From Thermoguttaceae bacterium (GTDB lineage: Bacteria; Planctomycetota; Planctomycetia; Pirellulales; Thermoguttaceae): 5,404 bases of DNA. Where the stretch lies: the NCBI GenBank assembly GCA_024653385.1, contig JANLFZ010000289.1, forward strand, positions 1 to 5,404, read 5' to 3'. This document shows, in pieces, positions 1-5,404 of the stretch. The translations under genes were made by a program, and so were the position numbers. The notes under the pieces were generated by a model that was not told the origin of the DNA, made no database searches, and worked only from the letters and a program-made list of their open reading frames with translations. The stretch's first letter is position 1. Each line of letters begins with the position of its first letter.

Positions 1-18
1 TTACAGGCCCTTACCGTT

Positions 19-76
19 CGACGGCCTGTCCCCGTTGTCGCGGCGAAGGAGCGCGAAAACGGGACTATCCCCGTCG
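19..76. other. Long imperfect stem-loop downstream of the DUF1571 gene
   Basis: Three nested complementary segments were checked base by base. CGACGG (19-24) pairs with CCGTCG (71-76). GTCCCCGTT (28-36) pairs with AACGGGAC (58-65), with one bulged C. TCGCG (38-42) pairs with CGCGA (52-56). This gives 19 pairs around the 9-base loop 43-51, interrupted by a G/A mismatch (37/57) and a small internal loop (25-27 against 66-70). The element starts 35 bases after the DUF1571 stop in the direction of transcription, so it may be a transcript-end or RNA-stabilising structure. No run of T follows on either strand inside the window, so it is not a standard intrinsic terminator. The whole 1-110 stretch contains no gene I can support. 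Confidence 0.5.
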
Positions 77-110
77 GGCGTGCGCGTAACCCCGATGCGT
101 GCCTCGCCCT

Positions 111-962
111 TTACGGAAAGCGGTACTCCGGGTTCTTGGGGTCGAAATCACGATCCGAAAACCCTGGGTTCAGCACGATGTTCCGGTAGGTGTAGCTCTC
201 GATCAACTCGGGCTCGCCCCCGGGCTGTTGCGGCCAGTCGTGCGCCTCGTAGTGCAGGGGAATGTTCCGCTGGCGATCCACGTAAACGCGAGCAAGGTGG
301 AAGCGGAAATACTCGCGGCGGACCGGGTGGACCACCTCGACGCGCGTCGCGGGGCGGCCGTCGAACTCGACGTCGGCGAACGTCACCTCGCACTCGCCGT
401 GGCCCATGTCGGCCTGCACGATCTCGATGATCCGCCGGCATAGGTTCAACAGCCCGATCTCGGTAATGGGATAGTGCTGTCGATCCATGGCGATGGGGCC
501 CCGGGGATCGACCGAGACCGTGCCCAAGAGGCTGCCCGGGAAGTTCGTCGTGTGGCCGACGATCTTGTTGTTGTACTTGCCCTGGACGTAGATTCCCTCG
601 GCGCTTTTGCCGCCGCCGGCGTCGAGCCGGCCGAGGTACACGCTGAACGGCTCGTGGCGGATCTTGACCACGAGGGTCTCTTCGAGGATCTCGCCCTTGT
701 GCCGCTCGCGCTTGACCAGCGTGGCCGAATAATCCCGGATGTCGCGGTCGATGCGCGATTCGATCTTGCGAGCCAACTGGAGGGCGGGGTAGAGCGGGTG
801 GCGTTGGTCGGCGTCGGCCAGGGGCGCGGGGCTTGCCGCGGGTCCGGGCACCGACGCCGCGCCTTCCGGCACGCTCAAAAAGCCGAGCCACCACAGGCAC
901 GCCGCCGCGGCCAGCCCCACCGCCGCCAGCGCGAGCAAGGTCGTGCGAAACCGCCTTCGCAT
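111..962 (-). CDS. DUF1571 domain-containing exported protein
   Basis: A 283-residue protein of unknown function. Residues 1-30 are a basic start (MRRRFR) and a long hydrophobic segment, a signal peptide or membrane anchor; about 31-55 is an Ala/Pro-rich linker. The rest matches what I know of the DUF1571 family: helix PALQLARKIESRIDRDIRDY (59-78), then YSATLVKRER (78-87), ETLVVKIRHEPFSVYL (95-110), EGIYVQGKYNNKIVGH (122-137), GTVSVDP (147-153), the HYPITEIGLLNL segment (163-174), and a beta-rich C-terminal half ending in FDPKNPEYRFP. The helix followed by long antiparallel strands resembles the LolA/RseB half-barrel, which binds lipid tails or lipoproteins; that is an inference, not an established role. 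The family is known mainly from planctomycetes. The start at 962 is the only ATG upstream of the domain and has no SD; the gene probably relies on reinitiation after the isomerase stop three bases earlier. It ends with TAA at 113-111. Confidence 0.9.
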   Translation of the reverse strand: MRRRFRTTLLALAAVGLAAAACLWWLGFLSVPEGAASVPGPAASPAPLADADQRHPLYPALQLARKIESRIDRDIRDYSATLVKRERHKGEILEETLVVKIRHEPFSVYLGRLDAGGGKSAEGIYVQGKYNNKIVGHTTNFPGSLLGTVSVDPRGPIAMDRQHYPITEIGLLNLCRRIIEIVQADMGHGECEVTFADVEFDGRPATRVEVVHPVRREYFRFHLARVYVDRQRNIPLHYEAHDWPQQPGGEPELIESYTYRNIVLNPGFSDRDFDPKNPEYRFP

Positions 963-965
963 GGT

Positions 966-1877
966 CTACACGTCGCAGATCGCGACGGCCTGCTCGAGAC
1001 TCTTCAGGGCGTCGGGACGCTTGGGTACGAACTCCTGGCCCACGTAACCCTGGTAGCCGCTCTCGGCAATCGCCTGCATCAGCTTGCGGTAGTCGAGCTT
1101 CTGCGTGTCGTCGATTTCGTTGCGCCCGGGGTATCCGCCCGTGTGGTAGTGGCCCCAGCACTCGTGGTGCTTCTGGATGTCGGCCAGCGGGTCCTCCTTC
1201 ATCATCGCCGCATGGTAGATGTCGTAAAGGACCTTGACCCTCGGCGAGCCCACCCGGTGGACCAACTCGACGCACCACTTGGTCGAGTCGGCCATGTAGT
1301 CCTTGTGGTCGATCGAGTTGAGGAACTCGAGGCACACGGTGATCTTCTTTTTTTCGGCGTAAGGGGCGATCTTCTTCAGGGCGACGACGCAGTTGGCCAG
1401 ACCCTCTTGATCGTCCATGCCCTCGCGATTGCCCGAGAAGCAGATCACGTTCGGAAAGCCGGCGTCGGCCGCGGCGTCGATGGCCTTGCGGATGCCCGCC
1501 AGGCACTTCTCGTGGTGGGCAACACGATTGAGCCCCTTGGGGATGTTGTTGTCGGGGCTGGGGCTCATCGCGCAGACCAGCCCGTGTTTCTTGAGCGTGG
1601 GCCACTGGTCGGGGCCGACCAGTTCGATCGACTTGAGTCCCAGTTTCGCGCAGGCGGCGGCGAAATCGTCCAGGCTCATCTTCTTTTTTGTCAGGTAGCC
1701 GTTGTAGCACCAGAGGCAGACCGACTGCTTGATCCGCCCCGCAAGCAGGGCCGCGCCGGCCGATCGGCCAAGAGGCCAGGCCGCGCCGAAGGCCGCGGCC
1801 CCGGCCAGCGCGCCGAGCATCCGGCGGCGGGAGACGGGATGTCGCGACGCATCGGCAAGACGGTCGAATGCGGACAT
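966..1877 (-). CDS. Tat-exported TIM-barrel sugar isomerase/epimerase, hydroxypyruvate isomerase-like
   Basis: A 303-residue protein of the AP-endonuclease-2-like TIM-barrel superfamily, closest in wording to hydroxypyruvate isomerase (Hyi). Residues 15-36 form a Tat signal: SRRRML (16-21, twin Arg 17-18) and a hydrophobic stretch LGALAGAAAFGAAW, so the folded enzyme should be exported to the periplasm. Likely metal ligands have the family spacing: Glu184 in CLEFLNS, Asp219 in LYDIYH, His245 in HYHTGG and Glu282 in GQEFVPKR. His222 (Asp+3) and Arg252 in PGRNEIDD match substrate-binding positions known from tagatose 3-epimerase and Hyi. The segment GYQGYVGQEF resembles the Hyi C-terminus. Cytoplasmic Hyi is about 258 residues; the excess is the leader. 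Hyi itself converts hydroxypyruvate to tartronate semialdehyde, but planctomycete genomes carry many exported paralogues of unknown substrate, so only the fold and chemistry class are secure. The gene ends three bases before the DUF1571 start. Two runs of six or more A occur at Lys codons (near 1689 and 1354). Confidence 0.9.
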   Translation of the reverse strand: MSAFDRLADASRHPVSRRRMLGALAGAAAFGAAWPLGRSAGAALLAGRIKQSVCLWCYNGYLTKKKMSLDDFAAACAKLGLKSIELVGPDQWPTLKKHGLVCAMSPSPDNNIPKGLNRVAHHEKCLAGIRKAIDAAADAGFPNVICFSGNREGMDDQEGLANCVVALKKIAPYAEKKKITVCLEFLNSIDHKDYMADSTKWCVELVHRVGSPRVKVLYDIYHAAMMKEDPLADIQKHHECWGHYHTGGYPGRNEIDDTQKLDYRKLMQAIAESGYQGYVGQEFVPKRPDALKSLEQAVAICDV

Positions 1878-1885
1878 GGGATGAT

Positions 1886-1889
1886 CCTC
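1886..1889 (-). promoter_or_regulatory. Ribosome binding site that fixes the isomerase start
   Basis: GAGG (in CGAGGATC, minus strand) lies 8 bases before the ATG at 1877. An in-frame upstream ATG at 2003 would add 42 residues of non-conserved sequence ahead of the Tat signal and has no SD, so the site decides for 1877. Confidence 0.7.
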
Positions 1890-1967
1890 GTGGTTGGGTC
1901 TCGTTCCCGGCGCCGCGGTCCGGCCCCTTGCGGCCAGACTGCGCCATTGGCAATAGAGCATCTTTGG

Positions 1968-1996
1968 ATCGTACAAGATCGCCGCGTCGGGGGCAA
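1968..1996 (-). promoter_or_regulatory. Candidate sigma70-like promoter before the isomerase gene
   Basis: On the minus strand TTGCCC (1996-1991) and TACGAT (1973-1968) are separated by exactly 17 bases; each hexamer matches four of six bases of the TTGACA/TATAAT consensus. The site lies in the only relatively AT-rich patch of the 144-base gap between permease and isomerase. Transcription would start near 1960, giving a leader of roughly 80 bases. Planctomycete promoters are poorly characterised and such matches arise by chance, so this is a candidate only. The alternative is read-through from the ABC genes. Confidence 0.25.
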
Positions 1997-2021
1997 TGGC
2001 CAAGGGCCCTTCGGACGGGGG

Positions 2022-4538
2022 CTACTCGTACTGGAGGGCGATCAGCAGATTCAGCCGGGCCGCGCGCTCGGCCGGCAAAATGGCCGCCGCCAGGACGATC
2101 ACCAATCCCGCCGCGAACCCCCCGAGCAACAGCCCGGGATGGATCACGAAGGCGATCTCGTAGCCCAACAGCGGCACCATCGACTGCTTGATGAACCACG
2201 CCGAGCTGACCCCGGCCAACGTCCCCGAGATCAACCCCAACAGGCCGAGGATCGTCGCCTGGCCGAGCACCATCTTGCGCACTTGGCGCCGCGTCATGGC
2301 CACGACCCGCAACAGCGCGATCTCGCGGGTCTGCTCCAGGACGTTCATCGTCAGGGTATTGGCCACGCCGAAGCCGGCAATCAAACAGCCCAAGGCAAGC
2401 ACGCCCCAGAGGCTCCGGACGACGCCCGTCATCACCGCGTCGAGCAGGGCGCTGAGTTCCGCCTCGTTGTGGAGCATCAGGCCGCGCGCCTCGGTCAGGG
2501 CCTTCAGTTGCCGGCCCACCTCGTCCCGCTTCTCGGGGTCCGCGCGCACGAGGAACACATCGACGCCCTCGACCGGCAGGATCTTCGCCGCCGAGGCGCG
2601 CTCGAGATACAGCACGTTGCCTCCCAGCGTGTACTCGATCGCCGTGCCGGCGATTTGCAGACGTTTGGGACCGGTGCTCGTTCGGAGTTCGACCTGGTCG
2701 CCGGGCTTCAGGCCCATGCGGTGGGCGGGCACGGTGCCCAGCACGGTCTCGCCCTCGAACAGGCGCCGGCGCACGTCCTCCGGCTTGCCCTCGGCCAGGG
2801 CGATGGGAAGCGTGCCGGGATCGGTGAACTCGCGCACCACGACCGTCACCGGCGCCTCGCCGAGCTGTCCGTCGAGCACCGAGATCGTGTCGACGTTCGC
2901 AACGCCGTCGATTCGGGCGATCTCGTCGCGCAGGTTCTCGGGCATGGGGACGGGCCGCCCCAACTCGGTGTTGAGGAACATCGCGCGCACGAAGAAGTCG
3001 CCCACCATCGTGCGCCGGTACCACTGGCGCACGTCTTCCACGTTGTTGATGATGGTCGTGCCCAGGCCGATGCCCGTCGAAATCGCGATGAACAGCACTC
3101 CGGCGGTCAGGCCGGTGCGGGCGCTGCGCCGCAAGAGCTGCACGCATCCCAGGCGGCCTTCGACGCCCAAAAGCGGCCGCAACAACGCGGCCAGACGCGG
3201 GGCGATGGGGCGCAGGAGGACGGGAAAGGCGGGAACGAAGCACACCAGAAACACGATGCCCGACGGGATCGAGTACTCGGCCGGCGCCCACCCGAGGATG
3301 CACGCGACGAGAACCACGCCCCCCAGGGCACATGCGGCCAGGCTCGTCCAGACGATTCTGCGCGGCACGTCGGCGCGGTCGACGCTGACGACCGGGCGGA
3401 TTCCTTCCAAGGGCGGGATTCGCCCCGCGATCCGCGTCGGCAGCCACGCCGCGGCCAGCGACACCAACGGCCCGACGAGGGCCGCCAGCACGAACGGCCC
3501 CGCGGAAAAACGGAGCGGAGGCGGCGCGGCCCCTTGCGCCTGCGCGATCGCTCCGAACACGAAGCGGGCGCCCAGCATGCCGGCCACACACCCCAGCGCG
3601 GTTCCGACCAGCCCCAAGACGAGGGCCTCGCCGAGGATCATCCGGCCGATCTGCCGCCGCGTCGCGCCGATCGCGCGGAGGATCGCCAGTTGGCGCCGCC
3701 GCTCGCTGAGGTTCATCAACAGGGTATTGAGGATGATAAACACCCCCAGCACGACCACCAGGGCCGAGCCGAAGTTCAAGCCGTGCTCGGCCATCCGGAG
3801 CGAACTGCGCGGCACGCGGCTCCGCGCGGCCGGGGTTCGGACCGTCAGGCCCTCGGGCAGCCGGCCCGTCACCTCGCGCGCGACGGCCTGCTCATCCGCC
3901 CGCTCGTCGAGCACCAGGCCGATGGTGTTCACGCGGCCCCGGAGATTGGACCATTCTTGCGCCACGGGCAAGGGGAGAAACACCGCCCCGGCCTGGCTGA
4001 AGCCCGATGCCCCGCGCGGGGCCAACAGCCCCACGACCGGTACGGATCGGGTAAAGGGCCTGGTCTTGGTGCGGAGGCGCACCTCGTCGCCCGGGCGGAT
4101 TCCCAAGGCGGCGGCCATCCCCGCGTCGAGCAGGCACCCCGGCGCCTGGTCAAGGTAGCGCCCGTCGACCAGATCGGCGTCGCGAAGCTCGCGGTCCTTG
4201 GCCAGATCGATCCCCAGGACCATCACCCGAATCTGGGCGCCGCGATGCAAGAGCGTGGTGAGCCCCTGCCACGTCGGCACCGCCGCCCGGACCCCCGGCA
4301 CGCGATCCAGCTCGGCCACGAGGGTTTCGGGAAAGCTGCTGCCGTCGACGGCCGCGACCTCCAGCGCGGCGCGGCCCGCCAGCGTCCGGTACATCTCCTC
4401 GTAGGCCAGGTGGGCGTTGTCGATGGCGAGGCTGACCGACAGCACGGCCGCCACGCCCAGGACGATGCTCAGCAGGGTGAGAATCGCCCGGCCCGGACGC
4501 CGCTTCATTTCCTTGCCGACCAGGCGCGCGAGGATCAT
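2022..4538 (-). CDS. ABC transporter permease with two FtsX/MacB-type halves (about 10 TM)
   Basis: This 838-residue inner-membrane protein is the partner of the overlapping ATPase gene. Hydrophobic segments suggest about ten transmembrane helices: roughly 18-40, 256-276, 303-327, 347-368, 397-416, 424-443, 473-495, 707-729, 757-782 and 801-821. The first half carries a periplasmic MacB_PCD-like domain (about 41-255) and an FtsX core with NTLLMNLSERRRQLAILRAI (271-290) and GATRRQIG. The second half repeats this: a periplasmic domain about 496-706, then NTLTMNVLEQTREIALLRVV (727-746) and AMTRRQV. These repeats are the coupling-helix regions that contact the ATPase. The two-core, 10-TM layout matches YbbP-type and large planctomycete/actinobacterial permeases rather than LolC/LolE or MacB, which have 4 TMs. 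Such transporters act on lipids, lipoproteins, peptides or drugs from the periplasmic side; no cargo can be named. The start ATG overlaps the ATPase stop and has an SD (GGAGGG, 4554-4549) 10 bases upstream. No adaptor protein or outer-membrane channel gene is adjacent. Confidence 0.95.
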   Translation of the reverse strand: MILARLVGKEMKRRPGRAILTLLSIVLGVAAVLSVSLAIDNAHLAYEEMYRTLAGRAALEVAAVDGSSFPETLVAELDRVPGVRAAVPTWQGLTTLLHRGAQIRVMVLGIDLAKDRELRDADLVDGRYLDQAPGCLLDAGMAAALGIRPGDEVRLRTKTRPFTRSVPVVGLLAPRGASGFSQAGAVFLPLPVAQEWSNLRGRVNTIGLVLDERADEQAVAREVTGRLPEGLTVRTPAARSRVPRSSLRMAEHGLNFGSALVVVLGVFIILNTLLMNLSERRRQLAILRAIGATRRQIGRMILGEALVLGLVGTALGCVAGMLGARFVFGAIAQAQGAAPPPLRFSAGPFVLAALVGPLVSLAAAWLPTRIAGRIPPLEGIRPVVSVDRADVPRRIVWTSLAACALGGVVLVACILGWAPAEYSIPSGIVFLVCFVPAFPVLLRPIAPRLAALLRPLLGVEGRLGCVQLLRRSARTGLTAGVLFIAISTGIGLGTTIINNVEDVRQWYRRTMVGDFFVRAMFLNTELGRPVPMPENLRDEIARIDGVANVDTISVLDGQLGEAPVTVVVREFTDPGTLPIALAEGKPEDVRRRLFEGETVLGTVPAHRMGLKPGDQVELRTSTGPKRLQIAGTAIEYTLGGNVLYLERASAAKILPVEGVDVFLVRADPEKRDEVGRQLKALTEARGLMLHNEAELSALLDAVMTGVVRSLWGVLALGCLIAGFGVANTLTMNVLEQTREIALLRVVAMTRRQVRKMVLGQATILGLLGLISGTLAGVSSAWFIKQSMVPLLGYEIAFVIHPGLLLGGFAAGLVIVLAAAILPAERAARLNLLIALQYE

Positions 4539-5263
4539 CCGACAGGTTCCCTCCGCAATTCCCGGAGCGAGGCCTTCGACGAGAGGTCCAGATCGGTCTG
4601 GATGCGCCCGTCGCGCAGGCGGATGACGCGCCCGGCGTGAGCCGCCACCTCGACGTCGTGCGTCACCATGACGATGGTGTGTCCCTCGCGATCGACCAGA
4701 CGGCGCAAGAGCGTGGTCACCTGGTAGCCGTTGGCGCTGTCGAGGTTGCCGGTCGGCTCGTCGGCCAGAAGCAACGCCGGCCGGATCACCAAGGCCCGGG
4801 CGATGGCGACGCGTTGTTGCTCGCCCCCCGACATCGCGCTGGGAACGTGCGTGCGGCGCTCGGTAATGCCGACCGCCGCCAGGGCCTCGGCGGCGCGGGC
4901 GCGGGCCTCGGGGCCCGGCACGCCGTCCAGTTCCAAGGGCAGCGCTACGTTCTCTTCGGCGGTGAGCGTGGGCAAGAGGTTGAACGACTGAAAGATGAAC
5001 CCGATGCGCTGGCGCCGGAAGCGGGACCGCTGGTCATCGTCGAGCGACGCCAGATCCATGCCGTCCAAGAGAACCCTGCCGCTGGTCGGGACATCGACCC
5101 CGCCCAGAAGGTGCAAGAGCGTGCTCTTCCCCGAACCCGACGGCCCCATGATCGCCAGGAACTCGCCGCGTGCCACTTTCAGGTCGATGCCTCGCAGCGC
5201 TTCGACGGCGCTTGCGCCCTCGCCGTACGTTTTCCTGACGTCTTGTGCTTCCAGCACGCACAT
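4535..5263 (-). CDS. ABC transporter ATP-binding protein, LolD/MacB family
   Basis: This is a 242-residue cytoplasmic ATPase that would power the permease encoded immediately downstream. All nucleotide-binding motifs are present: Walker A GPSGSGKST (about 40-48), Q-loop in FIFQSFNLLP (Gln about 92), signature MSGGEQQR (about 144-151), Walker B ALLLADEP (163-170), D-loop GNLD and switch His in VTHD (about 202). The spacing, the FQSFNLLP segment and the ADEPTGNLD wording are typical of the LolD/MacB/FtsE/YbbA group, whose partners are FtsX-type permeases; length is normal. ATG at 5263 is preferred over an in-frame TTG at 5269 because the GGAG at 5276-5273 lies 9 bases from the ATG but only 3 from the TTG. 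The stop TGA overlaps the permease ATG (ATGA, 4538-4535), indicating translational coupling. The acidic/basic tail after the switch region, about 35 residues, is unremarkable. The cargo cannot be read from the ATPase. Confidence 0.97.
   Translation of the reverse strand: MCVLEAQDVRKTYGEGASAVEALRGIDLKVARGEFLAIMGPSGSGKSTLLHLLGGVDVPTSGRVLLDGMDLASLDDDQRSRFRRQRIGFIFQSFNLLPTLTAEENVALPLELDGVPGPEARARAAEALAAVGITERRTHVPSAMSGGEQQRVAIARALVIRPALLLADEPTGNLDSANGYQVTTLLRRLVDREGHTIVMVTHDVEVAAHAGRVIRLRDGRIQTDLDLSSKASLRELRREPVG
4549..4554 (-). promoter_or_regulatory. Ribosome binding site of the permease gene
   Basis: GGAGGG on the minus strand, inside the 3' end of the ATPase gene, 10 bases before the permease ATG at 4538. 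With the ATGA stop/start overlap it supports this start and coupled translation of the two subunits. Confidence 0.65.
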
Positions 5264-5272
5264 GCCCAAGTT

Positions 5273-5276
5273 CTCC
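5273..5276 (-). promoter_or_regulatory. Ribosome binding site of the ABC ATPase gene
   Basis: The minus strand reads GGAGAAC TTG GGC ATG here. GGAG lies 9 bases before the ATG at 5263 but only 3 before the TTG at 5269, so it decides the start in favour of the ATG. Confidence 0.7.
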
Positions 5277-5299
5277 GGGACGTGGTCTTTGGAACCTGG

Positions 5300-5404
5300 C
5301 TAGTTCTCTTTCGCCGGCTTTCGGCTGCCGACGTAGGGGCAGCGGTCCCAGAAGTCGGTCTCTCCCTTGGCCCGCGGATCGCCGGTCTCGGCCATCCACC
5401 GGTC
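5300..5404 (-). CDS. Sulfatase family protein, C-terminal fragment (partial)
   Basis: An open frame enters from the right edge and ends at a TAG at 5302-5300, giving the last 34 residues of a protein. The tail reads RWMAETGDPRAKGETDFWDR followed by CPYVGSRKPAKEN. A Trp-Met helix end, then a Thr-Gly-Asp-Pro-Arg turn and a Phe-Trp-Asp-Arg-x-Pro-Tyr segment, is what I recall from the C-termini of planctomycete sulfatases of the N-sulfoglucosamine sulfohydrolase/arylsulfatase type. Such enzymes hydrolyse sulfate esters or sulfamates of polysaccharides in the periplasm, using a formylglycine made from a Cys or Ser. The catalytic C/S-x-P-x-R motif would lie upstream, outside the window, so activity cannot be judged. 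The stop lies 36 bases before the ABC ATPase start on the same strand, so co-transcription is possible. The assignment rests on tail resemblance only; an unrelated protein cannot be excluded. Confidence 0.55.
   Translation of the reverse strand, partial: DRWMAETGDPRAKGETDFWDRCPYVGSRKPAKEN

Noticed and set aside
3..29. Inverted repeat ACAGGCC/GGCCTGT as a terminator.
   Set aside because: It is a 7-base stem with a 13-base loop, mutually exclusive with the longer hairpin at 19-76. The window ends before any T-run could be seen on the minus strand.
1..147. A minus-strand open frame running from 147 to a TAA at 3-1.
   Set aside because: It has no ATG, GTG or TTG start after the preceding stop at 150-148, and much of it is the hairpin sequence. 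I treat the region as non-coding.
35..443. Two short plus-strand frames near the left edge (35-430 and 99-443).
   Set aside because: Both are largely antisense to the DUF1571 gene, without domain features; composition matches high-GC shadows.
894..902. A possible lipobox (AAAC) in the DUF1571 leader.
   Set aside because: Position -3 is Ala rather than the usual Leu, and the residues after Cys (LWWLGFLSV) continue the hydrophobic stretch. This fits a membrane anchor or a later signal-peptidase I cut better than a lipoprotein.
1878..2003. A 42-residue N-terminal extension of the isomerase from an ATG at 2003.
   Set aside because: It would bury the Tat signal behind unrelated residues, and it has no SD. 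The ATG at 1877 has a GAGG at good spacing and puts the twin-arginine motif at the expected distance.
148..3591. A 1147-codon frame on the minus strand overlapping the permease, isomerase and DUF1571 genes.
   Set aside because: It is Arg/Pro/Gly-rich, out of frame with genes that carry clear family motifs, and has no domain. It is a high-GC shadow.
2188..4158. A 656-codon plus-strand frame opposite the permease.
   Set aside because: The translation is Arg/Ser/Thr/Pro-rich low-complexity without motifs, and it lies entirely antisense to the permease.
474..4640. A 1388-codon open frame on the plus strand spanning four genes.
   Set aside because: It is antisense to four well-supported genes. 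Its translation is dominated by Arg, Gly, Ala, His, Gln and Asp with no recognisable domain, signal peptide or membrane segment. Long antisense frames are expected where codon third positions are mostly G or C.

Overview
The window is high-GC bacterial DNA in which every supportable gene lies on the minus strand, so the genes read from right to left. The combination points to the phylum Planctomycetota. It contains the tail of a sulfatase, a Tat-exported sugar isomerase of the hydroxypyruvate isomerase type, and a DUF1571 protein, a family known mainly from that phylum. This placement is an inference from gene content, because no rRNA or other marker is present.

Right to left, the layout is as follows. 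At 5404-5300 is the last 34 residues of a sulfatase-like protein. After a 36-base gap come an ABC-transporter ATPase of the LolD/MacB type (5263-4535) and a large permease with two FtsX/MacB-type halves (4538-2022). These two overlap by four bases (ATGA) and clearly form one transporter. A 144-base gap follows, holding a weak sigma70-like promoter candidate and a Shine-Dalgarno (SD) site. Next is a Tat-signal TIM-barrel isomerase/epimerase (1877-966) and, three bases on, a DUF1571 protein (962-111) with no visible SD of its own. The left 110 bases hold no gene. They contain a long, imperfect, three-segment hairpin (19-76) that may mark the end of the transcription unit.

Functionally there are two modules. 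The first is an ATPase/permease pair of the type that moves lipids, lipoproteins or hydrophobic compounds out of the inner membrane. The second is an exported sugar-isomerase-like enzyme tightly coupled to an exported or membrane-anchored DUF1571 protein. Whether the modules cooperate is not shown by the sequence. The DUF1571 protein may have a LolA/RseB-like fold, which would make a link to the Lol-type ABC transporter conceivable, but this is speculative.

Most of the window is ordinary planctomycete chromosome. I see no mobile element, CRISPR array, tRNA, rRNA or clear defence system. The points most worth a second look are the intergenic hairpin, the SD-less coupling of isomerase and DUF1571, the unknown cargo of the adaptor-less ABC transporter, and two A-AAA-AAG slippery-type heptamers in the isomerase gene.
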